A stretch of 64,000 nt of DNA from Arthrobotrys musiformis. Taxonomy: Eukaryota; Ascomycota; Orbiliomycetes; Orbiliales; Orbiliaceae. The stretch's first letter is position 1. Each line of letters begins with the position of its first letter. Below are positions 47,789 through 60,563 of the stretch, piece by piece. A program made the position numbers and the translations under genes. Where the stretch lies: positions 1,612,001 to 1,676,000 of the forward strand of contig JAVHJL010000005.1 in NCBI GenBank assembly GCA_036971715.1, in the 5' to 3' direction. The notes below the pieces were generated by a model. It made no database searches. It had not been told where the DNA came from and worked only from the letters and a program-made list of their open reading frames with translations.

Positions 47789-50121
47789 ATGTCTTCGGTA
47801 TCGAGTTTAGCGGCGTCCATAACGAGCGCAACGGATGCACTAGCTTCTGCGACCTCGTCCGCAGCTGCAGCGACTTCATCAGCTGCCCATGGACTTCATG
47901 CTGGAGTTAATACTCGTCCCCCAGCGTATGTCGATATTCCATATCATATATGTTTTGATTTGATACTGAACTTTATATTAGATACAAAGCAGTCGGTGTG
48001 GCGCTCGCCATTGCATCCGGAGTATTCATTGGTGTTTCTTACGTCCTCAAAAAGAAAGGTCTCCTGCAAGCCAATTTGAAAGATGGTGCAAAACCCGGCG
48101 AAGGTGTCGGATACCTCAAAAATGGTTGGTGGTGGACGGGTATGATTCTTATGATCATTGGTGAAATTTGCAATTTCACCGCGTATGCCTTCGTCGATGC
48201 TATTCTTGTCACTCCCCTCGGTGCGCTCTCGGTCGTCATCACCGCCATCCTGTCTTCGATATTTCTCAAAGAACGATTGTCCTTTGTGGGGAAGGCTGGA
48301 TGTTTTGTGTGCGTGGTGGGGAGTATCGTCATTGCTATCAACGCGCCGGAGCAGAGTGCTGTTAGCGATATTCAGGATATGAAGGGTTATATCCTTGCGC
48401 CTGGGTTTCTGTCTTATGCTGGGGTCATTATTCTTGGGTGCCTATTTGTGATATTCTGGGTGGGGCCAAGGTACGGGGAGAAGAGCATGTTGGTCTACTT
48501 GAGCGTGTGCAGTTTGATCGGTGGTCTGAGGTGAGTTCGCTGGTATACATCACGATGGTAAGGCAAAGCTAACAAGATATAGTGTCGTCGCAACCCAAGG
48601 CCTGGGAGCGGCGGTCGTCGCTCAAGCCGGCGGGAAGCCGCAGTTCAATCAATGGTTCCTTTACGTATTACTCATCTTTGTCATAGCCACCTTGCTGACC
48701 GAAATTTACTATCTCAATGTATGTTCGAGCACTTATTGGGGTCATGGGACACGCTGACAATTTTGTAGAAAGCATTGAATCTCTTCAATGCCGCTCTTGT
48801 CACACCAACCTACTACGTCATCTTTACATCTGCAACAATTGTCACATCCGCCGTTCTCTTCCAAGGTTTCAAAGGCACCGGCTACTCGATTGCGACTGTG
48901 GTTATGGGTTTTCTTGAAATTTGTGCTGGTGTGGTGCTCTTGCAGCTTTCAAAATCCGCAAAGGAGGTTCCGGACACCGCTGTCTTCCGTGGAGACTTGG
49001 ACCAAGTCAAGATTGTAGCCGAGCAAGAAGAGCCAGAATCCGAACCAAAGGCTGATGCTATCCGTGGTGCCGCCGCAATTATCAGACGCATGAGCACAGT
49101 TCGAAAACAAGCCGAATCGAAGGAAATGCAACAAATTCACGAGGATCAATTGAGGGATATCAGAGATAAAGATCATCTTAGTCCGGACGTTGTCGTTGAG
49201 TGGGATGGATTGAGAAGAAGGGTCTCTTTTACGAGTGAAAAGCAAGCCGGAGGCAGACCGAGACGACACACAAGTGCTAGTCAGCACCCGCGAACCATGG
49301 AACCAACACTGTCGAGACTTGAGGAAATGGAAGAAGGTCGGGCATCCGTTGATATGATGAGGATTGCAACCCACCAAAGCCGATCGCAAGGCGACTTGAG
49401 GCAAACTGCAGAGCCGGTGACGCGGGATCAGTTGGCACTACCGGATTCCGTCAAGCAAATGAGGTCTAGGGCTGAAGAAACAGGTAGCCCGGAGACAGGG
49501 CCCAAGGCGACGATTAGTATAGTCCCATCGAGCCCTGAACACCGGCCTTGGTTTTTCGGTGGTAGGTCTCGAGGCAACTCCGCGGCCGACCCCCCGGCAC
49601 TCTCGCTAGATGATGAGAAACCAGGTGATGACGGAATGCTACGCCCGGACACGTCCCAGACTCAGAAAGCTAGGCGCCAGTTCTCGTTCCAGGGCATATT
49701 CAGCAGACTCGGACGCGAGCACCATCACCAACCCGTACTGCAGGACGACGGAGCGGATGAAGAATCGAACGAGTCGCCAGGCCACCAATCCCCAGCGGGG
49801 ACAGGGACAGGGACACCGCAGCGTCCGAAACCGTCTAGGGAGTCGTCAAAACCGAGTTCACTGACCCGAGTTCAAACTGAGGAAGAACGACTCGGCTTAG
49901 TGACTGGAGACGCACCCAGCGCGTTTGAAGATGGGCAGTCTGATTCGGGATCGTTGTATTACGACGAGAAGAAACGGATAGCCGGCGAATCCCCTTCGCC
50001 TTCACCGCCGCCAAACGTCGCCTCGTCGCCCATCGTGAGGAGGCCCGTTGGGTCAGCGCGGAACAGCACGCAGAGCCTGTCGCAGCAGCTACGAGATGAG
50101 AAAGGCGGTAAGCAGTCGTGA
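47789..50121 (+). CDS. NIPA-type magnesium transporter (DUF803) with long cytosolic tail
   Basis: Exons 47789-47925, 47982-48530, 48583-48718 and 48769-50121 (introns 56, 52 and 50 bp) give 724 residues. After an Ala/Ser-rich N-terminus, about nine membrane helices occupy residues about 48-310. The NIPA signatures are clear: GVFIGVSYVLKKKGL, WWWTGMILMIIGEICNFTAYAF, ILVTPLGALSVVITAILSS, FLKERLSFVGKAGC, YLSVCSLIGGLSVVATQG, and NAALVTPTYYVIFTSATI. Members move magnesium and related divalent cations across plasma or endosomal membranes. The C-terminal 400 residues are hydrophilic, Ser/Pro/Glu-rich and predicted disordered (RRMSTVRKQ, RRRVSFTSEKQ, GTGTGTPQRPKPS), rich in basophilic phosphosite-like sequences; such long tails are usual for filamentous-fungal NIPA. 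All phases agree. Confidence 0.94.
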
Positions 50122-50643
50122 GTCTGGTTGTGCTAAGAAAGCCTTTCCATTCGTTCATTCGTTCATTCGTTCAAAAAGTCGATTACATTCAAGCGTTGAT
50201 TATTGGTTTTTCCCTTTGTATCCATCGTGCATTTTCACCGCAAAACGCATCGATACCCACCTGTACAGTGTTTTTTCGTTTCTGCATTCTGCCTCCTTTT
50301 GAGTTATAGCATTTTTCTAATGATTGAGTATTCCTTTTTGCCGTTCTTCTATCGAATCTATCTATCTATTTATCCATCCATACCTGATATGGCGGCATGA
50401 TGTTTGTTTTTGTACGGGCTGTGATGGATTGTTCTTTGCATGAATGAATGTATATTAAGGAGTGCCATATCGATATATACACGATGGCAAGTAGGAGAAG
50501 TAGCATTATAGTAGTTAGTATAGTCAAGTAAATGAAAAGACAAGATCATGAAGTCGAACTGGTATCACGACACGTAGACAACAACTATTACACCCCCGCA
50601 GCGGTCCGATAGACGCCCCCCTCCTCCCTCTACCCCCTCTCCT

Positions 50644-50666
50644 AGTATACTATACTATAGTATACT
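50644..50666. repeat. 23-bp perfect palindrome
   Basis: Arms agtatactata (50644-50654) and tatagtatact (50656-50666) are exact reverse complements around a single central C. AT-rich; it lies mid-way between the NIPA and SHMT genes. Confidence 0.9.
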
Positions 50667-51262
50667 GCTGAGGGTGGCGGCAGAGTGATCCGTCTATCAG
50701 GTCCGGGCGGGATGAACGATCAGTGGTTCTGATATCTCCCATCATCAGGTGGTGAGAAGCGGCAGTGGGAGTTTCCACAGCGCCCGCACGGCTGACGTCC
50801 GAGTCATCTCCGAAGAGACGAAAGAACGTAGGGCGGGAGCTGGCGCGGATTCCGTTTGGTCGATGCCTGTCATCATTTCGTTGAATTAGTTGTATGAAGA
50901 GGGAAAAGAAGAAGAGGAAGAGAATCCGGCGGGAGAAAATTTAATTTATCTGTGTTTTGTGTGTGTGTGACCGACCCTTGCAACAAATGCAACACGAAAC
51001 TGGCCGCATGCCTTTTTTTTGCGACTAAAGCGGATTGGAATAACCGACGTCGGATTGAGACTGGTTTGACAGTCGGAAGAAAACCGTCGATAGCCTGTTC
51101 CCTGAGGTTGAGTGCTACATAGCGCGCCCCCGCCGAACGGACCACGCTGGGCTTTGGATAAATAGGACTATGACTCTTTAGAGACAGCCGGGTCGAGCAT
51201 TGGAATTGAAATCCGGGGAAATACTATTTTGCTGCTCGAGGTTTGTATGTCCATTGGTTTTT

Positions 51263-51269
51263 TATATAA
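51263..51269 (+). promoter_or_regulatory. TATA-like element of the SHMT gene
   Basis: TATATAA about 120 bp before the SHMT start codon. Position is plausible for a core promoter, but TA-rich sequence follows, so the assignment is tentative. Confidence 0.35.
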
Positions 51270-51384
51270 GGGTGTATATACGTATATGTATATCGGGGAT
51301 TGTATGCTAATGGTCCTGCTTGACAGAAATACATCGGGATTGCTTCAACTGCGAATAAGGCAAAGACATATACAGATATAAACA

Positions 51385-53228
51385 ATGCAGCGACAGATGA
51401 CCACCAGGCTGCTTGCGGCCACCAGAGGCCTTCCCAGGCCGGCGGTACGATCGTTGCCCGTCAGGCAATGGGCCGTCGCGAGGACCTATGCGTCCGATTC
51501 GTTGCCAGCGAGCCATGATAAGGTACGGAGACTATTATACAAACCCCCCTCTTCAATGGGCCAGGCATTCTAACAGTGTGGGTAGCTTCTTACGTCCGCC
51601 CTCGCAGACGCCGATCCCACGGTAGCTGAGATCGTCAAGAAGGAGAAGCAGCGACAACGGGAGTTCATCAATCTCATCCCATCTGAGAACTTCACCTCCC
51701 AGGCCGTTCTGGATACTCTTGGTTCGCCGATGCAAAGTATGTCACGGTACGCTAATGATCATGGAGAGGGGGGGAAGGCTAACGGGTGTAGACAAGTACT
51801 CCGAGGGTTACCCCGGCGCGCGGTACTACGGCGGTAACGAATTCATCGATGCGGCGGAACGTCTCTGCCAGCAGCGGGCTCTCGAGACCTTCAGGCTCAA
51901 TCCTGAGGAATGGGGTGTCAATGTTCAGCGTAGGGTTCATCACACAGTCGATATATAGCATGTGGGAATCTAATGGTTTTACAGCACTCTCCGGCTCCCC
52001 CGCCAATCTCTACGCCTACAGCGCCGTCATGCAGGCTCACGACCGCTTGATGGGTCTCGACCTCCCCCACGGCGGGCATTTGTCTCACGGATATCAGATC
52101 CCTTCTAAGCACATCTCGTTCATCTCAAAGTACTTCACGACCATGCCGTACCATCTCAACCCGGAGACTGGCGTCATTGACTACGACGGCCTAGAGAAGA
52201 CCGCACAAGTGTTCCGACCAAAGGTTATCATCGCGGGAACTTCGGCCTACAGCCGAACGATCGATTACGAACGCATGCGGAAGATCGCGAACCAGTGTGG
52301 CGCCTACCTGTTGAGCGATATGGCACATATCAGCGGTCTCGTGGCGGCCGGCGTGGTCGATAGTCCGTTCCACACGAGTGATATCGTTACCACCACTACG
52401 CATAAGAGTCTGGTATGCCTCCCTCCCACTTATCTCTCGCCTGTTTCCACCCCCTCACTTGCAATTGTGACTGATAGAGTGGTAATAGAGAGGACCCCGC
52501 GGTGCCATGATTTTCTTCCGCAAGGGCGTACGATCGACCGACAAAAAGGGGAATAAAATCCTCTACGACCTCGAGAACCCAATCAATGCCTCTGTTTTCC
52601 CAGGCCACCAAGGAGGCCCGCATAATCACACCATCACCGCGCTGGCCGTTGCGCTGAAGCAAGCGCAGTCGACGGAGTTCAGGGAGTACCAAGAGCAGGT
52701 TCTGAAGAATGCAAAAGCACTAGGCGGGAAACTTCGCGATATGGGGTATAAGATCGTAGGCGGGGAGATTGAGAATCACTTGGTATTGATCGATTTGAAG
52801 CCCAAGGGCATCGATGGAGCGAAGGTGGAGAGAGTGCTGGAGTTGTGCAATGTCGCTGCGAACAAAAATACAGTTCCGGGCGATAAGTCGGCGGTATGTC
52901 CCCCCAATTAATCTAGTAAAAACTTTAGTTTTACGATGTATTGTGGTTTTACTGACATGCCGTCCTTTAGATGAAACCGGGTGGATTGCGACTTGGATCG
53001 CCGGCTATGACGACCAGAGGCTTCGATGAGAGCGACTTTGAGAGGGTGGCGGCAGTTGTCGACTCCGCTGTGACGATCGCAAAGGAGGTCGAGACTTCGA
53101 CTGGGAAGACCAAGATCAAGGAGTTTACCGAGGAGCTTGGGGATGGTGCCAAGTTTGAGAGCTTGGTCAAGCTGAGAGAGGATGTCAGGAGCTGGGTGAG
53201 AGACTTTCCAGTGCCGTGGACTCATTGA
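51385..53228 (+). CDS. SHM1: Serine hydroxymethyltransferase, mitochondrial
   Basis: PLP enzyme interconverting serine plus THF with glycine plus 5,10-methylene-THF. Six exons: 51385-51522, 51586-51736, 51792-51929, 51985-52412, 52489-52893 and 52971-53228; introns are 63, 55, 55, 76 and 77 bp. Product 505 residues. The first ~40 residues (MTTRLLAATRG, RSLPVRQWAVARTYA) are Arg/Ala/Ser-rich with no acids, a mitochondrial presequence. Conserved blocks: FINLIPSENFTS, NKYSEGYPGARYYGGN, VQPLSGSPANLYAY, DLPHGGHLSHGYQ, DMAHISGLVAAG, and VTTTTHKSLRGPRG with the Schiff-base Lys283. Exon 3 uses an unusual C|GTAGGG donor but restores the invariant VQPLSGSPAN. It would supply one-carbon units and glycine in the mitochondrion. 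Very secure. Confidence 0.97.
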
Positions 53229-56044
53229 GATATTTTCCTCCTACAAAAACGTAAATGTAACATAGCTACAAAGTATTCGGTATCTCGTAATTGATTCTGA
53301 GAGACAAGGTTCCTGATGTGGATGTTCCATCCTAATCTTCCAGCTGCGCTGCCTGAGTTTTGGGCTCCTGAGTTAACTTCGGGGAGAAGGCCGAACGGAT
53401 CCACTACCAAAACAGTAAGGGATGGAAAAAATACGGATCACTAAGCAGGTGTTTATCCCAATCAACGGCGGCCAGTTGGCTGGAGCAAGACATGCCGACA
53501 GGCGTTCAATTGATCGAGTCCCGTGCATGAAATTATGAAGTTACATGGGCGAAAAAATCTACCTGCAAAGAAGGGCCATATCTTCGCAAAATACCCACAA
53601 ATCTCGCAAAAGTTGAAATCCAACCTGCATCAGCATGCTACGTACTAACAAACTAGTATCGCAAGATCATTCCCTCGTAAAATTTGGTCCACATGCCTAG
53701 TCGAACCACTTGCTTCGTTCAGAATTCTCCTTTTTCTTTTAACTTTTTTTTTTTCTCCTAAATTATTGCGGTTGTTTGGGTCGCCACCCAACTGGCTCAA
53801 TTCAGGAATGTTTAATCGCGTGGGATGTAATTTTGGAGGCGGTATGGGGGAGATCATCCAAGGCCTGCCTGGCTTCACCCCTTGACTGTGGCCCTACCCT
53901 TCCGTCCGTGAAGGTCTCTCTGCCGTACGATTTCCACGCGCACCGCAAATTGAACCCGATTCACGGACGTTTTCTGTGCCTGGACTTTGCCTGCTTTGGC
54001 ACCAGCAGCCGAAATCCGACACCGATCTCGAAAGATCGCAATTTTGCAGGAAATTCGAATACGCTATTATATAACTCGACAAGCCTCAAAGCTTGGGTTG
54101 TTCGAATAATTCCGTGGATTCATGATTCTGATGTCATCGGGGTATATTCATAGAATCAAACGTTCCGGATCATGTAGACTGAGTACATAGTATATTATCT
54201 TACTCTGACCAAATATGTAGACTGGCCGCAAATGAGTATGTGCATTGACGTCCAACGTAGCGCAGTTTCGGCCCTGCATGCCATGAAGAAAAGCTTGTTA
54301 CGTCCCGAAGGGCTCAGCCTGGCTCGACCAACAGCTCAGGAATCACGCAGAACAGAAGGGCGGGTTCTCGAAACGAGCTGAGGGATGGCCCGAAAGGGGT
54401 GCTCGGACATATTGGATCTTGTTAACGAACGTTTCCTGTCTTGCATTTCCAGGGAGATCTCAGCCGGTTCCATTGATCTCGATATTACCGTCGTCTCGCG
54501 GTCCAAAAATGCACACGCACAGAATCGAGCAGTATGGGGGGCGCCATGAAATCGAGCAACGAATTGCGACGTTTGAGATCCAGACCCGCTAAGGTAGTGC
54601 AGCGAGGGTTCTGTTTGATTAGAAACCGGCACACACGGCGAGGTGAGGGAATCAGCCAGTTGGAAATTTGTTCATTTCGCTTACCAGGCTTTTACAAAAA
54701 GAATGTTTTCCGTTCGGGCAAATTGAGTTCAGTCTCAGCATGGCTTTTTTCCTCCCTTTTCTCACTCTCTTTTTGCAGAGTATTCACAATTGTTACTTTT
54801 TCTTGGCTTTCTCGCCCGTGGAAACCATGAGCGAGCCATTTGGAAAGTTTGTGCTATCCCTTCAATTGTTATGACACGAACGAGGCTAAGACGGTTAGTG
54901 AGGGTGGAACCGAGAGTGTTTCTGACGCCCCTTTCTTCGATCGCCACGAAATGCTTGTTGCATTTTCGTCCTTACATGACCTTAAACTTGTGCATGAGAC
55001 ACGCTTGCTATGCAGTCAACTCTTAGTTGCTGGATCGGTTTGCGAGCTTCTAGAGTCAACTGTCGTGCATACGCGATGGATGAATCGAGCAGGCGGTGCG
55101 TACGTGTAGAATATCGGCAGAATTGGCCTTCGGGAAGGCAGGCGCCAGCCCGTCAGGCCTTGATCCACGTACTATCACTGTTACTAGCACACGACCATGA
55201 TGATATCAAAAAAGTCAAATCACCTCGTATTGGTCCACCCCCATGGATAACTACGTAAAGCCCTGGCGATAGGGTTATCTAGAGCGAGTCGATTTTCTCC
55301 GCCCATCCATTTCGATAGGAATCAAATCAATCAATCGGTCCAGAAAAACGAATTTTAAAATTAAACATGTTGCGATAGGAACTGCCAAAAGCAAAAGGGT
55401 TGGCGGGAGTTTTGGTGGACTGGGCCTGCTGCCGCTTCACCCCCTTTTATGCAGGTGTGCTATTGGCCTCGTTAGTCTTGTTTTGTGCCTGGTTCTTTCC
55501 GCTGCCCGCGAAATCTCTGCGACTGACACGTACCCTGTACCCTTGTTCTGCCAACCCAGGTTTTTCCTGGCCAGTCAGAAGGCCCCAAACCCTCGCCCTA
55601 CGTCCCAAATAAACCATGCCATGTTAATAAGAAAAAAAAAGCAAAGCACACAACAAAAGAAAATTTCCAAAAGCTTCCTAAACAAAGCGTTCAAGCGGAA
55701 AGGGGACCTACTCGTTTTGACGGGGGGAAACTCCAAAATTTCCTTCCCCTTGAACAAACTACGCCGTATGGGTTAATTGCGATCGTACGACAGGCACAAC
55801 TACTAACCGCCCAGGTCTGTCCCTCGAAGGCTATAAGAACTGCCACCCTCCCTTACTTAGGCTTCTTCTTTCTTTCCTTCCATCACCACACTCATTCGCT
55901 TTTTACAAAGTACCACGCTCGCTTTTCAGCGCATTCACTCGTTAATCACTTGCAAATTGCGACTTAACTGTCTAATCCCTAAAAACCCTTAATACAAAAA
56001 CTTAATACCGTTATTTTTAATAACAAAAACCAATAACCGACAAA
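53229..56044. other. Intergenic region upstream of the GPI-protein gene
   Basis: 2.8 kb. ORFs at 53776-54153 and 54336-54632 have no recognisable domain and no intron-corrected extension. From 55430 the sequence becomes promoter-like: pyrimidine-rich with a TATA box at 55832. Nothing else seen. Confidence 0.45.
55832..55839 (+). promoter_or_regulatory. TATA box of the GPI-protein gene
   Basis: TATAAGAA followed by a CT-rich stretch (cttcttctttctttccttcc at 55862-55881), then an A-rich leader ending in caaaATG. This is the classic layout of strongly expressed fungal genes. Confidence 0.55.
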
Positions 56045-56621
56045 ATGAAGTTCTCTGCCGTCCTCGCTACCTTCGCCTCCGTCGCTGCCGTCCTCGCCCA
56101 GGACTACTACCAGCCCCCCAGCAACGAGACCGCCGTCTCTTACACCACCACCGTTGTCTCCTCCTATGTGACATACTGGTATGTTATTTGTCTACAATAT
56201 ATTAAATCATTGCCATACTAACTGAATGCAAAGCCCATACGCTACCGTCATCACTGAGGGTACTCAAGTTTACACCGTCACTGAGGCCACCACCTTGACC
56301 ATCACCAACTGCCCATGCACCAGGACCTTGACCTGCTCCACCACCACCTCTACTTCCTGGTATGTATTTCTAAATTTGTTTTTTCAAATATATAAAACAA
56401 AGATCTAACGATTACGCTGCAGCCCACCAACCTCCACCCCAGTCTATGTTCCACCAACCACCTATGCTCCAGTTCCAGAGCCAACCCCAACCTATGTTGC
56501 CCCACCAGTTTACAACACCACCGTCCCAGTCCCACCAGTTGCTACTGGTGCCGCTTCTTCCATGAAGATGGCCTCCGGTGCTTTGGTTGCCGTCTTCGGT
56601 GCCGCTGCTATGCTCTTGTAA
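56045..56621 (+). CDS. Small secreted Thr/Pro-rich GPI-anchored cell-surface protein
   Basis: Exons 56045-56178, 56234-56359 and 56423-56621 (introns 55 and 63 bp; the first has a TACTAAC branch site) give 152 residues. A signal peptide (MKFSAVLATFASVAAVLA, cut before QD) is followed by a Tyr/Thr/Val region (SYTTTVVSSYVTY), Cys-containing TNCPCTRTLTCS, a Pro/Thr stretch (PVYVPPTTYAPVPEP), and a C-terminal hydrophobic tail preceded by small residues (GAASSMKMASGALVAVFGAAAMLL), a GPI-attachment signal. It should be O-glycosylated and anchored to membrane or wall. No enzyme domain. Many fungi have families of such proteins; the function is unknown. Both introns split a TG|C cysteine codon. Confidence 0.9.
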
Positions 56622-57880
56622 ACAGCTTTAGTATAGTTGTGTTGAGTGGAAGTTGGAGGTAGTAGAATAATAGATGGTTTTTAATATTTGGTTCCCAAGC
56701 GTCTTCATTTTCTATATTAATGGGTTTTTCATAATGTGGTCTACTGTCAATTTCTGAACAAGCCTGTACGATGCCTCTAATGTACATGTAATTGTCAATG
56801 TCAATCTTGTCGATAACCAAAATTTCATTTTATACGATCTTAAAAACAATATTCTCCATTTTCCTAAGTTTTTGCGTTGGCGTTGTTGGATTCCGCGTGG
56901 TTCCACACTAACTACCAGGATTGGCCAAATGATTTGCGCCTTTAATTTCCTTCTGTCGCAGCCTAAGTAACGGAGAAATTCCATGTCTCGGACGAGATGG
57001 AAAGTCCACGGCTTGAGCCCAGTTTCCACTCCCCCAATCAAAGCGGGCTTACTTCGTTCGTTCTCCGTCAGAAATTAAATGATGAAGGAAAAGGAAGGAA
57101 GGAGGGAACTCCTATGGCTTCTGCAATATCGATCACCTTGCATGAGCTCTCTCTGCAAGGGAAGCCCTTTTTCCCAAATCACTTTTTTGTTTTGCTTTTC
57201 AATTCAATAAACATTTTTTAGAGTCCAAATTTTACTCAGGAGATGTCGAAACTGCAGGTGTGCGCTTAACTAGCTTACGGCCTTGCATACGTGGCTGTGA
57301 ATCGTTGTCGAAAACGTTCGTCAACCGCTTTTCGAGTCTCGTGTTTGTATCTTTTACTCACTCGTTTAATTTCCGTTCGGATGCAAGGGGGGCGTTCAGT
57401 TCGAATTCCCCATGAAAATATCTCTTCACTTATTCGTCACCATGGTGTCTTTTTTTCCTGTTAGTTTAATATTTTTCTACGCCGTTCATGAGGGAAATTT
57501 TTGGGCCGGTTGATTCTATGTGGATTGTACCGTGAATTAACCCAGCATTCATGCTCCCGATCGGAGTGATTGGAGTGACTTGTCAGCATTACCAACGGAA
57601 CTCCAGTGATTGGGTGGGTTCTTTTTAGTGCGGTATCATCAGAGCGCCACTTGGGGACCATATCCTCGTTGGCTTTTTTTCTTAAATCCCGTATGATATG
57701 ATATGATAGCAGTTGTGGTGGTGGAACTTGCAGGCGTACAGATCATGCATGGGTATACCCCACGGGCTTGCTCATTGGCTTTTTGTCGTATCGGAATGTG
57801 AAAAGAAGGAGGAATTAAGTTTGTGGAGTTTTCGTTGGTCGGGTATTTGGTCACGTTGACGGATAAGTGCGATAGCAATC
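56622..57880. other. Intergenic region after the GPI-protein gene
   Basis: No supported gene. AT-rich; ORFs near 56608-57221 and 57461-57920 lack motifs. Confidence 0.45.
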
Positions 57881-57883
57881 GCC

Positions 57884-58312
57884 GTGGCGGATGGAGACGA
57901 AAAACAAGCAGATTGTTCAAAATGTAATGGTAGAAAGGTAGTCATATAATTGGAATGTTGGGGGATATGGTGAGGATTTTGTGCGGTCTGGGTACGAGAC
58001 CAGTGAGGATGTATGAATAGAAGAAAATGGTTTCTACTAAATCGAAAGTATGTTAGCCAAATCATGGATATCTGCTAAAATGAATTCAATTTGTAATATT
58101 TATAAACAATATTAGTGTATTATCAACAAGCTGTTCTGTTGTGATTCTAGAAATTGGAGAAAGACTTTCAAGTTGGATACAGGGCGGGTAGGCATGGTTT
58201 GGCAGGTGTGCTTTCCATTTAGAACCCATTTCCTTCTATTCATACATGCTCATCATATCCCCCAACATTCTAATTTTGAACAATCTGCTTGTTTTTCGTC
58301 TCCATTTCGCCA
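57884..58312. repeat. Inverted duplication with internal deletions
   Basis: Left arm about 57884-58035, right arm about 58203-58312, inverted. Perfect blocks: 57891-57923 with 58273-58305 (33 bp), 57953-57969 with 58254-58270 (17 bp), and 58009-58023 with 58233-58247 (15 bp). The left arm carries two extra segments of about 29 and 33-39 bp that the right arm lacks. The second is bounded by 'gtgagg' direct repeats, suggesting slippage deletion. No ORF. It could form a stem of over 65 paired bases. Confidence 0.85.
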
Positions 58313-60563
58313 TTGGCCCATTGGCTGATGTTCCACCATGGTCGTACAATTGTAATACGACCAACACTAGGACAGGAAGGCCTAAGGGCCGCTTCTATAA
58401 AATAAACTCGGGCCTATCGCTTATATGAAGAGGCAAGCTATATCGGCCTTTGTGGGCTCTCGAGCTTTCATTTAGTACCTATCTACTAGAATGGTTAGGA
58501 TAGAGCACAGTGAGTACCACATTCGACGTACTCGACATTCTAGCGTGAGATTAACTCCGCGGAAGCATATCGGCTGCGAAAACAAGAGAAGTTCTGTCAA
58601 GTGGACATCGGGTATATTCACAGCATTTTAGGCATCTCGCCAGTCTAGCCTATGTATGTGCACTACAGAAACACCTGTAGTGCGCCACCTTCCGGCCGAC
58701 CGACGGGTATTAACCCGATGGTTCATCCAATGCTAGCCAGCTGTAATTTATATGCCGGTCCTAACACGGTGCCGAGGGTGTCTATTTATATATAGATGTT
58801 GTGAGTATACGCAAGTTCACATTGATGTGCATTGGCTGGCACCTGCGGATAGAGCCGCTTTGCATAGTATACGAGACTATGTAGCCCCGCTCATGACCTC
58901 GAGTCAGTATAGTAATTTCATAGATGACGCCATGAATCTCGCGCCTGAGCTGGCGAGATTAAACTTAAATATATCTCGCCACCGAAAGAATAAACAATTC
59001 TCCAGAAGAATAACCATATACATGCTAGTGGAAGTTATAACGTTAGACTATCTATTGATCCCACAAGTTAGTTGCAACGTTGGCAAATATATATACTAGT
59101 ATCCAGTCTCGTAACCAAACTGAGTATCCACTATCTATCGGAGAGGCCTCGAGGCAAAGCTTTTGGCGGATCACACCCTTCTGGTTAGGTAGCGATGTAG
59201 TAATATGGTATATATATACCTGTATACACCTGCCTCAGTAGGTACTTAGGGCATGATATGGTCGCGGAATTAACAATAGCGATAGAACATGCCCTGTACT
59301 ATCACATATATCGTTTATATGGCTAAAACTATCGCAACACTTTACCGATCCACCACTGACATGTAGGCCGGAGTAGTCTGTAGCTCTGCATATTCGAGTA
59401 GTCCCGCCCGTGAGGATTAGACTTCACTAAAGCGGAGTGATGGAACCACTTATCTACGAATTATATTATAAAAAAAATGGGTTATGGTAGATACCTAGTA
59501 CTTGTATTGTGATTGTACCAGCAATTGCGTAATGTTAACATGTTAGTTCTAAGCAGTGTATTGGGCACTCGAATACTTGCCAAATCAAATGCTGGGAGTA
59601 CGGGCTAGCAGCTTTAATACGGAAACAGTTTACTACGGGATATGATATTCTCTCTTATTTTTCTATTCACTAGCTACTCTATCCCGATATTAGAGCTAGG
59701 TATATAGCACAGCTGTTATAAATTGAATTAAATTACATTGCAATATTAATCGAACCGACATTATGCGCAAGTCGATACAGAAACTAGAGTACCGAAGAAG
59801 AAGAACAGTTCCTTAAACAAGTTACCGAATAGAAAGTAGCCAAGCACATTAATATTAATTCGAATTCGAAAGCACTCGATAATCCCCCAGAGTCGAGTCG
59901 GATATTGATATCTGTGTAGGTTAGAACAGCTGAGGTTAGAATAGACGTCGCTTCGGGAGTTGACATGTGTTGATGCAAAATCCAACAGGTTCCGACCAGG
60001 CTACATCTGGAAACCGAAGGAGAATAAGACGCATTTCTGTTTCCAATTCTGCAAGTTCGAGCCATGGCCGCCCTGCAGGACATCCATACTTGCGTTATGG
60101 GTAAAAAGGCAGCTCATGACATGTTGTCGTCTGTAATCTCAACTCTCATTTCTCAACTTCTTATTCCATCGACATTTTCCGAGTGTACGTGACCTCTTCT
60201 GGTCATCTGCGCGACCCGCTTCGCCTAAACGACACGATTTTCAGGGGTGCTGTAATTCGCTCCAGACCAGTGCTGGAAAGGGCAGCGATCTCGTATATTT
60301 CTCACACGTAAGAGAATAGGGAGCTACTCGCTGCGTAGCATTGGCACGCCGAAGCCTGCAGGTCACGCTTCACGCTGTCGAGGATCTTGGCCAGCTGGTC
60401 ACATTCTTTGGATCTTGCACGCTGGCCCAGACCCATCTTTGCCTAGTCACACCAATCGGGTGCCTGCCTGTAGCCACCTGTTCCCTGGCAGCCGCGTACG
60501 AGAGACTCAGCACGGTCGCGCCTGAAATCACAGACTTAGTCAGACCGTTTGTCTTGGTCTTGG
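58313..60563. other. AT-rich intergenic region upstream of ATG22
   Basis: 2.2 kb with many TATATA stretches (59040-59240) and no gene recognised. The frame open before the ATG22 start (from 60341) has no ATG that improves the protein. Confidence 0.45.

Larger units (their letters stand above)
50122..51384. other. Intergenic: NIPA 3' flank and SHMT promoter
   Basis: No gene. It contains three 'cattcgtt' repeats right after the NIPA stop (about 50150-50170), CTAT/CCAT short repeats (50353-50385), a 23-bp palindrome (50644-50666), and a TATA-like element before SHMT. ATTGG (inverted CCAAT) occurs at about 51253. Confidence 0.5.

Noticed and set aside
53776..54153. 125-codon ORF upstream of the GPI-protein gene
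   Set aside because: No domain, no signal or membrane segment and no supporting promoter; likely chance.
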